Positions 8,294-16,975 of a DNA stretch of 23,200 nucleotides are shown piece after piece (the stretch's first letter is position 1; every line of letters starts with the position of its first letter). The notes below the pieces were generated by a model. The model saw only the letters and a list, made by a program, of their open reading frames with translations, had not been told where the DNA came from and searched no databases. The stretch comes from Branchiostoma floridae. Taxonomy: Eukaryota; Chordata; Leptocardii; Amphioxiformes; Branchiostomatidae. The translations under genes were made by a program, and so were the position numbers. Location of the stretch: positions 279,214-302,413 of the forward strand of contig NW_023365704.1 in the NCBI RefSeq assembly GCF_000003815.2, given 5' to 3'.

Positions 8294-9023
8294 ATGAGTA
8301 TCTCTGATTCCGTGGTGAGTCTAAATGTCGGCGGCCACATCTACACAACCGCTCGATCCACCCTGACCCGTTTCCGAGACTCCATGTTGGGCGCCATGTT
8401 TGGTGGGGACTTTGACGCCTTGCGGGATGACCAGGTACTGGGCAAATTTAACACAGAAGGCCCTTTTCTAGACTTACATTTTGAAACACTGAAACTGAAT
8501 GTGAAAAGTATTCATGAAAGATTTCCTATGGACAGTCCTGACTTTGATGTCTACCCTACTGTTCTGTGCCCACGAACAGGGGAGGTATTTCATAGATCGG
8601 AACGGCAGGCTGTTCCAACATGTGCTCAACTTCCTGCGTACAACCCAGCTGGTCCTTCCTGAAGACTTCAAGGATCTCCCTCTGCTCGAGATGGAAGCTG
8701 ACTTCTACCAGATCCAGCCGCTCATAGAAGCACTGAAAAACTATAAGGCTCGTTTAGCCGGCCCATGCGAAGTTGTTATTCTTTCTGGAAGCTCTGTATC
8801 TTCATATCTATCATTTGCCGCTAGTAGTACGGAAGATATGGAGGTGAACGGCTTGGATAGAAAACAATTTAATACGGATCAAAATAAAGCATACCTGCTC
8901 AGCAAACTTCACAATAACGGTTTTACTATGCAGAGTCATGTTACTACCGGATCATTTGACAATTACAGGGAAAAAATGGTCCTCGTGCGGAAAACGGTCA
9001 GGCAGTCTTTAGATGGCAATTAA
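8294..9023 (+). CDS. KCTD-type BTB protein A1 (KCTD6/11/21-like)
   Basis: Coding exons 8294-8434 and 8580-9023 give 194 residues. The acceptor before the ATG (TTGATTCCAG, 8273) matches A2 and A3. The intron is only 145 bp, phase 0, CAG|GTACTG...GAACAG|GGG. The BTB/T1 domain spans about residues 7-104, with SLNVGGHIYTTARSTLTR, MLGAMFGGDF, GRYFIDRNGRLFQHVLNFLR and EADFYQIQPLIEAL. This order and wording resemble human KCTD6/11/21, which act as Cullin-3 adaptors. The C-terminal domain (GPCEVVIL..., GFTMQSH, LVRKTVR) is short and differs strongly from A2 and A3. The role as ubiquitin-ligase adaptor is a family inference; the substrate is unknown. A piggyBac-like element sits in its 3' flank. Confidence 0.85.
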
Positions 9024-9044
9024 AGCTCCGTTAGTAGATTTTAA

Positions 9045-10017
9045 CCCTCAAACACCCGAGCGGGGTCCATTTGGACCCCAGACGTAAATTTTGATGTACC
9101 ATTTGAACAGTTTTAATCTGAAGAAAAAATCCTTCCGTGACTTTGTCAGTCAATATCTGCTATACCTTCTCCTAAGTTTTGACGAAGATTGGTACATTAC
9201 TGTGGAAGCTATAAAAGGAAGTCTGTGTACAGTCCGTCTGGGGTCCAAACGGACCCCAGGCAAAATATGCAGTTTTTAAAACAAACTTTTGAGACTAACT
9301 CCTTAACTACTTATCTTATGACCACCAAACTTTCAGAGAATGATAAACATGTAAAACTAAATCCTCATAGAAACTTCTGTGTCATTGCCATGAAATATGA
9401 CGACATTATGACGTTATTTAGATAATGAGGGTGGCCATGTTGGATTTTGACTAATGACGTCATGAAATTAGCCTAAATTATAAGTTTTGAATAATGAAAA
9501 TAACATAAGATTACTTAGAATTTATTTGTTGTTAGAAAATAAGTGAAGTTTACCAAAAAAAAAACTTGTTTAAATCGAAATTGACAGTTTTTTTGCAAAA
9601 ATATGCCTTTTAGAATCCCGTTGCCATGGCAACCCCAAAAATTGATAAACTTACTTTATTAACAAATGTTTGCTAACTATATTTTGTGATATATTACAAA
9701 GTTTTGTAGCTTTAGCACAAGCCGTTTATGAGTTATGCGACATAAACCTTGCTGATGGCCTCAAAATTCCCCTCTCTGGTCAGAATAGGTTTAGTGCAAA
9801 ACGTGGTGCTTCTGATCTTTTGCATAAATTATGATGATGAGCTGGAATTCGCAACACTTTAACATATCAAAACATTCCTCTCACACTGAAGAAGCAATGT
9901 ATATACAATGATGACCGATAAGAATGGGAACTGAGATTTTATTAACAAAACATTTTGGGGTCCGTTTGGACCCCACTCGGTCATTTTAGTCGCAAAAAAA
10001 GGTCGGGTGCTTGAGGG
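9045..10017. mobile_element. piggyBac-like non-autonomous element, copy 2
   Basis: TTAA at 9041-9044 and 10018-10021 flank ends CCCTCAAACACCCGAGC and GGTCGGGTGCTTGAGGG. The interior is alignable with copy 1 (shared TTGGATTTTGACT(A/G)ATGACGTCAT, CCGTTGCCATGGCAAC, CTTTTGCATAAATTATGAT). Palindromes GGGGTCC/GGACCCC lie at 9062-9079, 9238-9259 and 9956-9975. No transposase is present. It lies 21 bp after the A1 stop. Confidence 0.85.
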
Positions 10018-10043
10018 TTAAGATGCCTATGCCTGTGTTATAG

Positions 10044-10122
10044 TGCAACTTTAGAATACCAGTAAGTATAAATATGTTTAACAAGAAAGGTATCAGTAGA
10101 CAATGAATATGACTGGATACAA
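10044..10122 (+). repeat. Direct repeat, unit 1 (unit 2 at 10434-10515)
   Basis: The stretch from TGCAACT through AGAATACCAGTAAGTATAAA to the GAATATG region recurs 390 bp downstream with few changes. It lies in the 3' flank of A1. The corresponding A2 flank seems to lack this unit. Confidence 0.8.
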
Positions 10123-10361
10123 TATAACAGTTGACTATCTTATCATTCAGACTTACATAGACCAACATCCAATAATATTATATAATATTATTATAATAAT
10201 TGCTTGTGTTTGAAGAAACTCTGAAGGATGACAATATTTTCGTTATAACCAAGTACCGATAAGTAAAAAAAAATTGCCTTTTTATTGTCTCAGACGATAT
10301 CATTTTAGGTAACTAAGTACTTGATGATATATAATTATGTATTAGGTCTCGATGAGTAGAA

Positions 10362-10367
10362 AATAAA
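10362..10367 (+). terminator. Candidate poly(A) signal of KCTD A1
   Basis: AATAAA about 1.3 kb after the A1 stop, most of that distance being the inserted piggyBac-like element. It lies just past the A1/A2 homologous 3' flank (TTTTTATTGTCTCAG at about 10280). Confidence 0.35.
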
Positions 10368-10433
10368 TGACACGTTTAAGTGTAACATTATTTTTAAAGT
10401 GCATTATGAATCAGCATGTTTGCTTGTCGTAAC

Positions 10434-10515
10434 TGCAACTCTAGAATACCAGTAAGTATAAATATGTTAAACAGGAAAGGTATCATTAGGCATTGAATAT
10501 GGCTGTATGCTACAA
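10434..10515 (+). repeat. Direct repeat, unit 2
   Basis: Second copy of the 10044-10122 unit. A candidate polyadenylation signal for A1, AATAAA at 10362-10367, lies between the two. Confidence 0.8.
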
Positions 10516-10790
10516 AGGAGGCAACATCAATAAAATGAAATCATTATGGTCCTGCAATTATATTTGTCTCCAACAATTTTTATCAATACATTCAGCTGTG
10601 AGCGAGAGGTCTTGAATGGGTTGACTGGTGGTTGTGAATATTACATGTATTTAGCTAGTACAGTGTACTGGTCAGCGTGTGTTTGGCTTTCAAATATGAA
10701 CTAGTGAGACTGCTCTCAACCTATCCCCAAATTCATAACGTTATAACGTTATGTATTAGTTACATTTGGTTCAAGCTGGAGGTCGTGATC
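10516..10790. other. Intergenic stretch, no gene seen
   Basis: AT-rich sequence with a short palindrome ATAACGTTATAACGTTAT at about 10735. No coding or RNA signal is supported. Confidence 0.5.
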
Positions 10791-10794
10791 CATG

Positions 10795-11022
10795 TTTAGC
10801 TATGTGTAACCAGGGCTTCAAAGTAGGTTTGAACAAGGAATCTGTAGCGCATACGACGTACAAAGGTTCCACTTTGACCCTAGACCTATGATGTCACCGT
10901 GTCACCACCACCTGTCCGACTGCATGTTCTCCTGAGCTGTCCGGGGTCATCACGTCTCTTTCTCGAAGGCGAAACTATCAGGATTTCGACGTCAACTTGT
11001 TTCTCCTTGTTTCACAAATCAG
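10795..11022 (+). promoter_or_regulatory. Distal promoter and first exon of KCTD gene B1
   Basis: Aligns with 16980-17253 upstream of B2: TAGGTTTGAACAAGGA, GCATACGACGTACAAAG, CACTTTGACCC, GGCGAAACTA, AGGATT and GACGTCAACTTG. It ends in TCACAAATCAG|GTATGT (exon end 11022), the same donor context as the type A genes. The DR1-like site (TGACCCTAGACCT, about 10874) has one altered half. Confidence 0.6.
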
Positions 11023-11234
11023 GTATGTCTTTAATGCTCGTGTTTGTAACTTTAAACGCGTGGTAAATTCACTATTTGTGATGGCAATGAAGTGATAGCA
11101 ATGACAAAAAACGAACGGATAAAAACCACGAACAAGCTTTTTTGCTCTACTATATGTTTTGTTCCACGTAAATGTACTGATATATATTCATACATTGATT
11201 AGGACTTGATGCAATCTGAATCTAGTTTGTGATT

Positions 11235-11311
11235 TTTATCAGACCTTTATACCTCTTCCCTCATGGCCTCCATGAAAAGCGGCCTGCCTCATTAACAAAT
11301 AAAGGTTCAAA
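11235..11311 (+). mobile_element. Non-LTR retrotransposon 3' tail
   Basis: CCTCTTCCCTCATGGCCTCC, then GAAAAGCGGCCTGC, then AATAAAGGTTCAAACAAA. The same block order is at about 13747-13830. A repeated 3' end finishing in AATAAA-like sequence is typical of truncated non-LTR copies. It lies inside the B1 leader intron. Confidence 0.5.
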
Positions 11312-11319
11312 CAAAGTAG

Positions 11320-11441
11320 GTGCACGCATTTCTTCCGGTTAGGCAAAAACAGAATGATTTGCCGTCAACTTTTTTTGTGGAGCTCCTGGCTTCAGAAGCA
11401 AAGTCTGTCAAGAGTAACTAAGTAACTGTTCCAAAAATCAG
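11320..11441 (+). promoter_or_regulatory. Possible second (alternative) first exon of KCTD B1
   Basis: TTCTTCCGGTTAGGCAAAAA, then GTTCCAAAAATCAG|GTACTG with exon end 11441. It is homologous to 17318-17417 upstream of B2 and, more weakly, to the type A first exons (TTCCGGGTA..., CTTCCTGTTTCACAAATCAG). This suggests B genes carry two alternative first exons. Inferred from conservation only. Confidence 0.45.
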
Positions 11442-11494
11442 GTACTGTCCTATTGCTGTTGAGCTCGTTTAGCCTGAATCAGATGCTACGTTCT

Positions 11495-11512
11495 GGGGGG
11501 GGGGGGGGGGGG
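11495..11512 (+). repeat. Poly-G tract, 18 bases
   Basis: A run of 18 G in the B1 leader intron, about 55 bp after the candidate second donor. Length is uncertain in assemblies. Confidence 0.9.
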
Positions 11513-11764
11513 TCGATTTGCGATTCTTAACCGGGAATACGCCGGGAAAGGAAAATATCCGGGGATAGGAAAATTGCCGAGAAAGGAATATATAACGGGA
11601 ATCTTGTACTAGCTAAGCTTGTAATCGGATCGAGAACCGAATCGACGGCCTGCTTTAGGTTGGTTTGAATTCTACCAACGTGACGTTTACTGACTTGCTG
11701 ATTTTGTATATTGATTTCAGCAAGGAGCTTTTCAAAGTTGTTCAATCAGTACAATCAAGGTACA

Positions 11765-12313
11765 ATGAACCGTAACCGGCGTCAAGCATCCTCGGTACAA
11801 AGAAGCCCTGATGACGACAACCGTCAAGAACCGGGTTCATTTCAAAGAAGCCCTGATGACGACATCGTGTCTAAACGTCGTGGGCAATTCTACACAACGA
11901 CCAGAGGCACTCTTTCCCGCTTCGGCTACACCTCCGCGATGGGCTGGGTGTTTCGTCCCGAAGGCCCGTACGATTCCAAAACCTACTCGTATACTACAGC
12001 GGATCCTTTCCCCTCACTGTGGGACAAGCAGGGCTGGTTCTTCATAGATCGAGACGGGAAAATCTTCCGACACGTCCTAAACTTCCTCCGCCTTGGCGAT
12101 CTGGTTCTTCCTGAAGGCTTCAAGGAACTCCGTTTGCTCGAGAAGGAAGCTGAGTTCTACCAGATGCCGGAGCTAGTCGAGGCTGTCTGGATAATGACGG
12201 GAAAGAAACATGCTGATTCCAGTAACAAACATAAACTATTAAGCATTGCCGGAGGGTTTCTCTTGCTTGCATTCGTCTATACTTTAGTTAGAGCCCATTT
12301 TCCATTCAATTGA
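11765..12313 (+). CDS. KCTD-type BTB protein B1, divergent, with C-terminal hydrophobic anchor
   Basis: A single coding exon gives 182 residues. The start is the ATG shared with B2 (MNRxRRQA), after the acceptor ATTTCAG at 11720. The N-terminus has QRSPDDD twice (residues 12-18 and 27-33) from an exact 21-bp duplication with 45-bp period. The T1 domain is recognisable from [11 protein letters not shown] through [20 protein letters not shown] to [16 protein letters not shown]. However, the first strand motif (YLNVGGH in B2) is SKRRGQ here, at residues 36-41, and MLGxMF is replaced by AMGWVF. Residues 158-175 ([18 protein letters not shown]) form a likely membrane helix followed by RAHFPFN, absent from the other four genes. 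It may be a tail-anchored BTB-derived protein, or a gene losing function; the open frame favours expression. Confidence 0.7.
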   Translation: MNRNRRQASSVQRSPDDDNRQEPGSFQRSPDDDIVSKRRGQFYTTTRGTLSRFGYTSAMGWVFRPEGPYDSKTYSYTTADPFPSLWDKQGWFFIDRDGKIFRHVLNFLRLGDLVLPEGFKELRLLEKEAEFYQMPELVEAVWIMTGKKHADSSNKHKLLSIAGGFLLLAFVYTLVRAHFPFN

Positions 12314-12741
12314 TGACGGAACTTTACTGCATGTGACCAAAAAGTTATATAATAGCGAGACCTCCTTGATAAGGCTTATGTATAAGCAAGCAAGGGAAGC
12401 CCTCTAGATAGTCGCCAAAATTGGTAACGCATGTAGTTAGGACCGCCATGATAGTTCATTGAGATGGCCAAAACTGTATCGTTTTTACTCCCGTTCTTGG
12501 GCGCCGCCATTTTGTATGCTGGTGTATGATGGGAAATCGTTTCACCATGTTGATATGTTATGACTATGTTCTTGCGGTCTTGTCGAAAAATGACAACAGC
12601 CACAACAATTAATGTTTAATCTGTTTCCAGGTGGGATAGTATATGATAGGATATGATCAATCGTTCACTGACACTGTTCTGTTAACGTTTATTGTTTGTA
12701 CATGCAAGAATCTGATATGCGTTCAGTTGTTCAAAAATAAA
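12314..12741 (+). terminator. 3' UTR and poly(A) signal of KCTD B1
   Basis: Blocks such as TTGCGGTCTTGTCG (about 12572) and AATAAAGGGAGCTGGCGTCG (12736) recur after B2 at about 18885 and 19441, followed in both by TTTCGTCTCCTC. AATAAA at 12736-12741 is the likely signal. A GCCGCCATTTTG sequence near 12504 resembles a YY1-type site but has no supporting context. Confidence 0.55.
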
Positions 12742-12769
12742 GGGAGCTGGCGTCGAAGGTTTTCGTCTC

Positions 12770-13116
12770 CTCCTATTGACCTTGGTCAATATTCAATTGC
12801 TTATCTTAGTAGTTAGGTTAGGGATCCAAAGACAATCACAAAAACATGCTTGTTTGGTTTTGTGGAAGTCAAGGCACATAATGTACCATAAGTTACACAT
12901 AAGTCTAGAAGATTGTATTATTTTCGAGAAGTATGCATCAATAAATACACAATCATTCAAAATTTGCAGCATTCCACTTGTGATGAATTGCGAAACGTCT
13001 GTCTGTGAACCAAAAAATATGCGCTTAAACAGATGCAGATCCTACCCAAGCATTTCCGTATACCGAGACACTATCATGAATATTTTTGGCATTAATAAGC
13101 ACTCCAATAGAAGGTC
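12770..13116. other. Intergenic stretch, nothing recognised
   Basis: No exon structure or repeat of known type. Short open frames here overlap each other and look like chance. Confidence 0.5.
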
Positions 13117-13416
13117 CATTGTTCATCAATCTCCTACGCAGAGAAATCCAACAGCGCCAGCAAACAGAGTCTTGTTTATACTCTGCTATCTCACCTGTCA
13201 CCATCGCTTCCAGTGGGCGTCGCCACAAACCAGCTGTCAGCCAATCAGAGAATAGGCCTTTCAGTTTTCAAAAGGGATCTCCAATATATAAGGGTAAGCT
13301 CATTAATATCAATAAGCAGGGCGGTCAGGAAATGATGGTGACGGTTGAGATAGCAGAGTACAGATAAGAGGAGGTTTGCTGGCGCCGTTGGATGTCTCTG
13401 CGTAGGAGAATGGTGT
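13117..13416. mobile_element. Foldback MITE with ~88-bp arms
   Basis: The left arm, about 13117-13206, pairs with the right arm, about 13331-13416. Shared blocks are TCTCCTACGCAGAGA, ATCCAAC(A/G)GCGCCAGCAAAC, TACTCTGCTATCTCA and GTCACCATC. The loop of about 125 bp contains CCAATCAG (13241) and TATATAAG (13285). The family is not recognised, and no target-site duplication was confirmed. Confidence 0.75.
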
Positions 13417-13445
13417 GCATAAGATATAGAAAAACACATTAAGAC

Positions 13446-14210
13446 GAGTTTATCTTATCCCTCCTGACAGTAGTTTTGTAGCCTAACTTTTGCGAGACGC
13501 TGGCAGATTGTAACTAGCTATAGCCTGAGATTGCTTAATTTGATTAGAAACTACTTGGAGGATTTATTAGAAGACAAATTTATTAGAGAATTATGGGGAA
13601 TTTATTACAAAAGATGTATCAGCTCTCACTGTTATGTCTTTTGTACCGTGTATGTAAAAATTGTGTATATAGGCTCATAGATTTATAAGACTCATTAGGA
13701 TTTTAAATGACATAAACTGTATCTCTGTTATATACATAGAATGGCCCTGCCTCTTCCCTCATGACATCAATGAAAAGCGGCCTGCATTTGAGCTTTCATG
13801 AATAAACAAAGTTCAAACAAATCAAACAAAGACTGAATTTTAATTCATGCGAAATACTATTGGATAGTTTGTCGTATAGAGAAAGATAAGAAGTATAAAT
13901 TTATTAATGCCCAAATCAATATCTATCGGAAAATCACACCCCCTTCTGTAACTTAAGACTCCTTTAAAGTAGGTTTCATCTTGAAAGGCATTCGACGCAC
14001 AAATGTTCACACTTTGACCCTTGTTCTATCACCTGACGGTGTCGAAACCAACATACACCGAGAATAACCCCGGGCATGACGTCATCGCTGTACTTTCGGG
14101 TAGTCGAAACTTTAGTCAAGGATTTCAACTGCGTCATTTTGCTCTGTTGTAGGTGGGGCTTGAGCAGCAAAATCTGTCCAGCATACTCAACTTCCTGTAT
14201 CACAAATCAG
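13446..14210 (+). promoter_or_regulatory. Promoter and noncoding first exon of KCTD gene A2
   Basis: GTAGCCTAACTTTTGC...CGCTGGCAGATT at 13480-13510 matches about 7121-7155 upstream of A1. ATCTATCGGAAAATCA (13921), CACTTTGACCCTTG (14010), CRE TGACGTCA (14077-14084), TTCGGGTAGTCGAAACT and CAAAATCTGTCCAGCATA match the A1 module in order. The exon ends at 14210 (CACAAATCAG|GTATAT). A retroelement 3' tail like that at 11235 is inserted at about 13741-13830. The leader intron is 14211-14566. Confidence 0.65.
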
Positions 14211-14594
14211 GTATATTCTTCTTGCTCATGGTGTATTTGGTAAACTAGCTTTCTAAAGCTTGGTAAATAGCTTTCGAAACTCCATCAGCGCTATTTAACA
14301 GTTTTACTTGCTAGTCCAGAAGGTAATACTTGTTGCTCAACATATGTTCGTCACGAGTCGGCCTATTCGTGATCATGCCATTGCACATTATAGTACCACT
14401 GTTTCAAATAGGGTGTACATATTTCATTTTCTCAGAGCAATGATAGCATGGCAGTTTTGAGGTTACTCTCCCCCACTAGCGCAATGATTTAGTTCTAATG
14501 TACATGCATGTAGTGATGGGTCAAAGTCCACCACACTTATTACCTGTTTTTGATTCCCGATTCCAGTCGTAGTTCGAACGAGAACTGGTGAAAA

Positions 14595-15697
14595 ATGAGT
14601 AAATTTGATTCCGTCGTGAGTCTAAACGTCGGCGGCCACATCTACACAACCGCCCGATCCACCCTGACCCGTTTCAGAGACTCCATGTTGGGCGCCATGT
14701 TTGGTGGAGATTTTGACGCCTTGCGGGACGACCAGGTACCAGGGCAAATATCACTATAATTTAATGCAGACACATAACTTAAGGCCTATTATATAGTCTA
14801 CTCAGCTCGCCTTTTGAAGCTCTTCTCCTTCGAAAATGCTGACATTTGGAGCTAGATGTTGTTGTTGAAAACAGGAAAGGGTTGTTGGTCTTTATATTAT
14901 ACAGGAAAACGAGACTTTTAAGCATGTTTGTCTGTAAAAAGGCTGTTTGCATATTGTCATTTGTTGACAGGGGGGTCAAAGCTCAGCAATATTTGTTTGA
15001 ATGATATGTTTAGCACATTTCGCCATATAGAATCCCCTGATTTGCTCAATATGGACATTTTAGAGGTCTTAGTGCCTTGTCAATGTTAGGTTTCATCGGT
15101 TAGTCTAAGACTCTTCAGGTAGGTAACTTTTGATAGCTTTTGCTATGAATAGCTACTTTAAAGTTCGCGGAGATTTGATTTCGCAAACATAAAACCACCG
15201 CGAACATTTCTGCACTTACGGCATTACTTTTTTGTGACCAGGGGAGGTACTTCATAGATCGGAACGGCAGGCTGTTCCAACATGTGCTCAACTTCCTGCG
15301 TACAAGCCAGTTGGTCCTTCCTGAAGACTTCAAGGAACTCCCTCTGCTCGAGATGGAAGCTGACTTCTACCAGATCCAGCCGCTCATAGAGTCACTGCAA
15401 ACCCACAAGGCTCGTTTAGAAACCGGCCCGTGCGATGTTGTTGTTCTTAATTTACGGTCTGGATGCCTATCCTTCGGCGCTAGTAGTGCGAAAGTTAAGG
15501 ATGTGGTGAACGGCTTGCAAACATGCAGGTATAACTGTTATGGTGATGACAACATAACAGCCTTGCTCGGAAGGCTCCAGGATACCGGTTTTACTGTGCA
15601 GAGTCATAATACTGTTAGAAACCAATCCGCCCCAACACTGACAGACAAATGGGTCTTAGTTCGGAAAACGGCCAGGGCGTCTTCTGATAGCAAATAA
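14595..15697 (+). CDS. KCTD-type BTB protein A2 (KCTD6/11/21-like)
   Basis: Exons 14595-14735 and 15242-15697 give 198 residues. The phase-0 intron of 506 bp begins CAG|GTACCAGGG and ends TGTGACCAG|GGG at the same codon as in A1 and A3 (RDDQ|GRYF). The BTB half is almost the same as A1 in DNA and protein: SLNVGGHIYTTARSTL, MLGAMFGGDF, GRYFIDRNGRLFQHVLNFLR, EMEADFYQIQPLIESL. The C-terminal part (TGPCDVVVL..., ALLGRLQDTGFTVQSH, DKWVLVRKTAR) aligns with the other A proteins but is much more divergent. GPCD and GFTxxxxxxV resemble the tail of KCTD6/21. A Cul3-adaptor function is inferred from the family; the partner is unknown. Confidence 0.87.
15163..15205. repeat. Short perfect inverted repeat in the A2 intron
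   Basis: GTTCGCGG (15163-15170) and CCGCGAAC (15198-15205) with a 27-bp loop, 36 bp before the 3' splice site. It may be a remnant of a small MITE. It has no counterpart in the A1 or A3 introns. Confidence 0.7.
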
Positions 15698-16015
15698 GGT
15701 CCAGTTTGAAGATCTTATGTTGCCTATGTCTATGTTATGGTGGGTGTTAACATTGAGTAAAATCATATGATATCTTATCATGCAGAAGTTGCAATTATCA
15801 TACTGCAATTAGACCAAAAGCCAATAATTATAATCCTTACATGTGTTTGAAAACTATGAAATATGATAGACAATTTTTTCGTTAATTCCTAATTACCCAT
15901 AAGTAAAAAAAACACGTTCTTTTTATTGTCTCAGGCGATATTATTTGTTTGTATAGTTTTCTTAGGTAAGGCGTTAATGATCTAATATGTAGGGAAAGGG
16001 TATATGCATAATATA
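15698..16015 (+). other. 3' flank of KCTD A2, homologous to the A1 3' flank
   Basis: TGCCTATG..TATGTTAT, ATCTTATCAT(G/T)CAG, CCAATAATTATAAT, ATAAGTAAAAAAAA and TTTTTATTGTCTCAG(A/G)CGATAT appear in the same order as at 10023-10310. No clear AATAAA signal was found before the microsatellite. Confidence 0.6.
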
Positions 16016-16019
16016 AACA

Positions 16020-16135
16020 TCTATCTAATCATTATCTATCTATCTATCTGCCGTTATCCATCTATCTATTATTAGATAGATAAATAGATGGATAGATTAC
16101 TATAGTAGATAGATAGATATTGATACATTACATAT
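16020..16135. repeat. GATA/CTAT microsatellite in inverted arrangement
   Basis: A CTAT array (16021-16070) is followed by a GATA array (16072-16120), so the block can fold on itself: CCATCTATCTATTA faces TTAGATAGAT..GATGG. Confidence 0.85.
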
Positions 16136-16199
16136 AAAGCTATATAGAAAGATACATTTTTGAGATATGTAGATAGTGTTTTCAGTAGTTCACAGTTGA

Positions 16200-16770
16200 A
16201 TGGATGCTGGTAGTGCTGATGTTGCTAAGATTATTCTTGGTCGCTCCTACAGTTGCTACAGTTCGGCGCTGCAGGTGTGTGATCTGGAACATACCCATGT
16301 TAGACGAAAAGCTCACTGCCTGAGGTTTGCTAGATCCCTTGTTAATTCTGAGGTATTCAACTGGCTACCACCACGCCGCTCTGAGGCACATGGTAGGAAC
16401 CTAAGATATGCTGACAAGTTCAAGTGTAGAACGGCTCGCTTTAGGAACACTACGCTACCATACTGTGTCGACCTTTTAAATTCATGTTAGATTTTAGATA
16501 TCACTTTTTAACCTTCCTCAATAGTTCTGTTTTAGTGTGAAATGAGACTTTATTACCGATGTATATATATATATATATGTGTGTGTAAATCCACACTTTT
16601 AAATTGTACAGCTGTGTGGGAATATTGTGAATATCATAATTTGATTAATGTACTTAGGCAGGGCCTTCCATTATAATCTCTTGTGTACTTAGTACGAGGC
16701 AATTTAGTCTTAGGACTACGATCTTGTACATGACTTTGTGTGTGTTTAATAAATAAACCAGTTCTCTCTC
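16200..16770 (+). pseudogene. 5'-truncated non-LTR retrotransposon: RT C-terminus and 3' UTR
   Basis: Codons 16200-16490 read AKIILGRSYSCYSSALQVC, then RRKAHCLRFARSLVNSEVF, NWLPPRRSEAHGRNLRYADK and TTLPYCVDLLNSC. This is the characteristic C-terminal end of CR1/L2-type reverse-transcriptase ORFs in marine invertebrates (pattern: R..ILG..Y..Y..AL...L....R...C..FA..L). The natural stop is TAG at 16488-16490. A 3' UTR with an AT/GT microsatellite (about 16560-16587) follows and ends near TTTAATAAATAAACCAG (about 16746). Everything upstream of the last ~95 codons is missing, so it cannot function. The 5' edge abuts the microsatellite. Confidence 0.75.
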
Positions 16771-16975
16771 TCGTTGCTGAACTGTTAATTATTCTTTTCA
16801 TAAAGGTCTGGGACGTTTGCGTGGCTGGTTGTTGGAACTAAAGCCAATCGTAGTCACCCTCGTGTTTCAGAAAACTTGACTCTTAATCTAAAACTAGTCA
16901 GACAGAAGAAGTCGGAAGAAGAAGAAGTCAGACTACACCCGGCGTAACCACACCCTTGGTTGGTTGGTGGTAGGG
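16771..16975. other. Spacer upstream of B2, no feature recognised
   Basis: Only a short purine run (GAAGAAGTCGGAAGAAGAAG, about 16905) stands out. Confidence 0.45.

Noticed and set aside
8068-8307. A 79-codon protein overlapping the A1 start
   Set aside because: It runs through the splice acceptor conserved with A2 and A3, in a different frame from the BTB protein, with no domain.
9091-9425. Possible transposase coding frames in piggyBac-like copy 2
   Set aside because: They are short, not kept in copy 1, and show no transposase motif. The element looks non-autonomous.
12376-12603. Minus-strand 75-codon frame
   Set aside because: It lies in the 3' UTR of B1, which is homologous to the B2 3' UTR, where this frame is not kept.
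13086-13439. Overlapping small frames on both strands
   Set aside because: They come from the two arms of the foldback element, which reads open in mirrored frames. No conserved domain or splice support.
16021-16135. CRISPR-like or satellite array
   Set aside because: It is a simple CTAT/GATA microsatellite with no spacers, and the genome is clearly eukaryotic.
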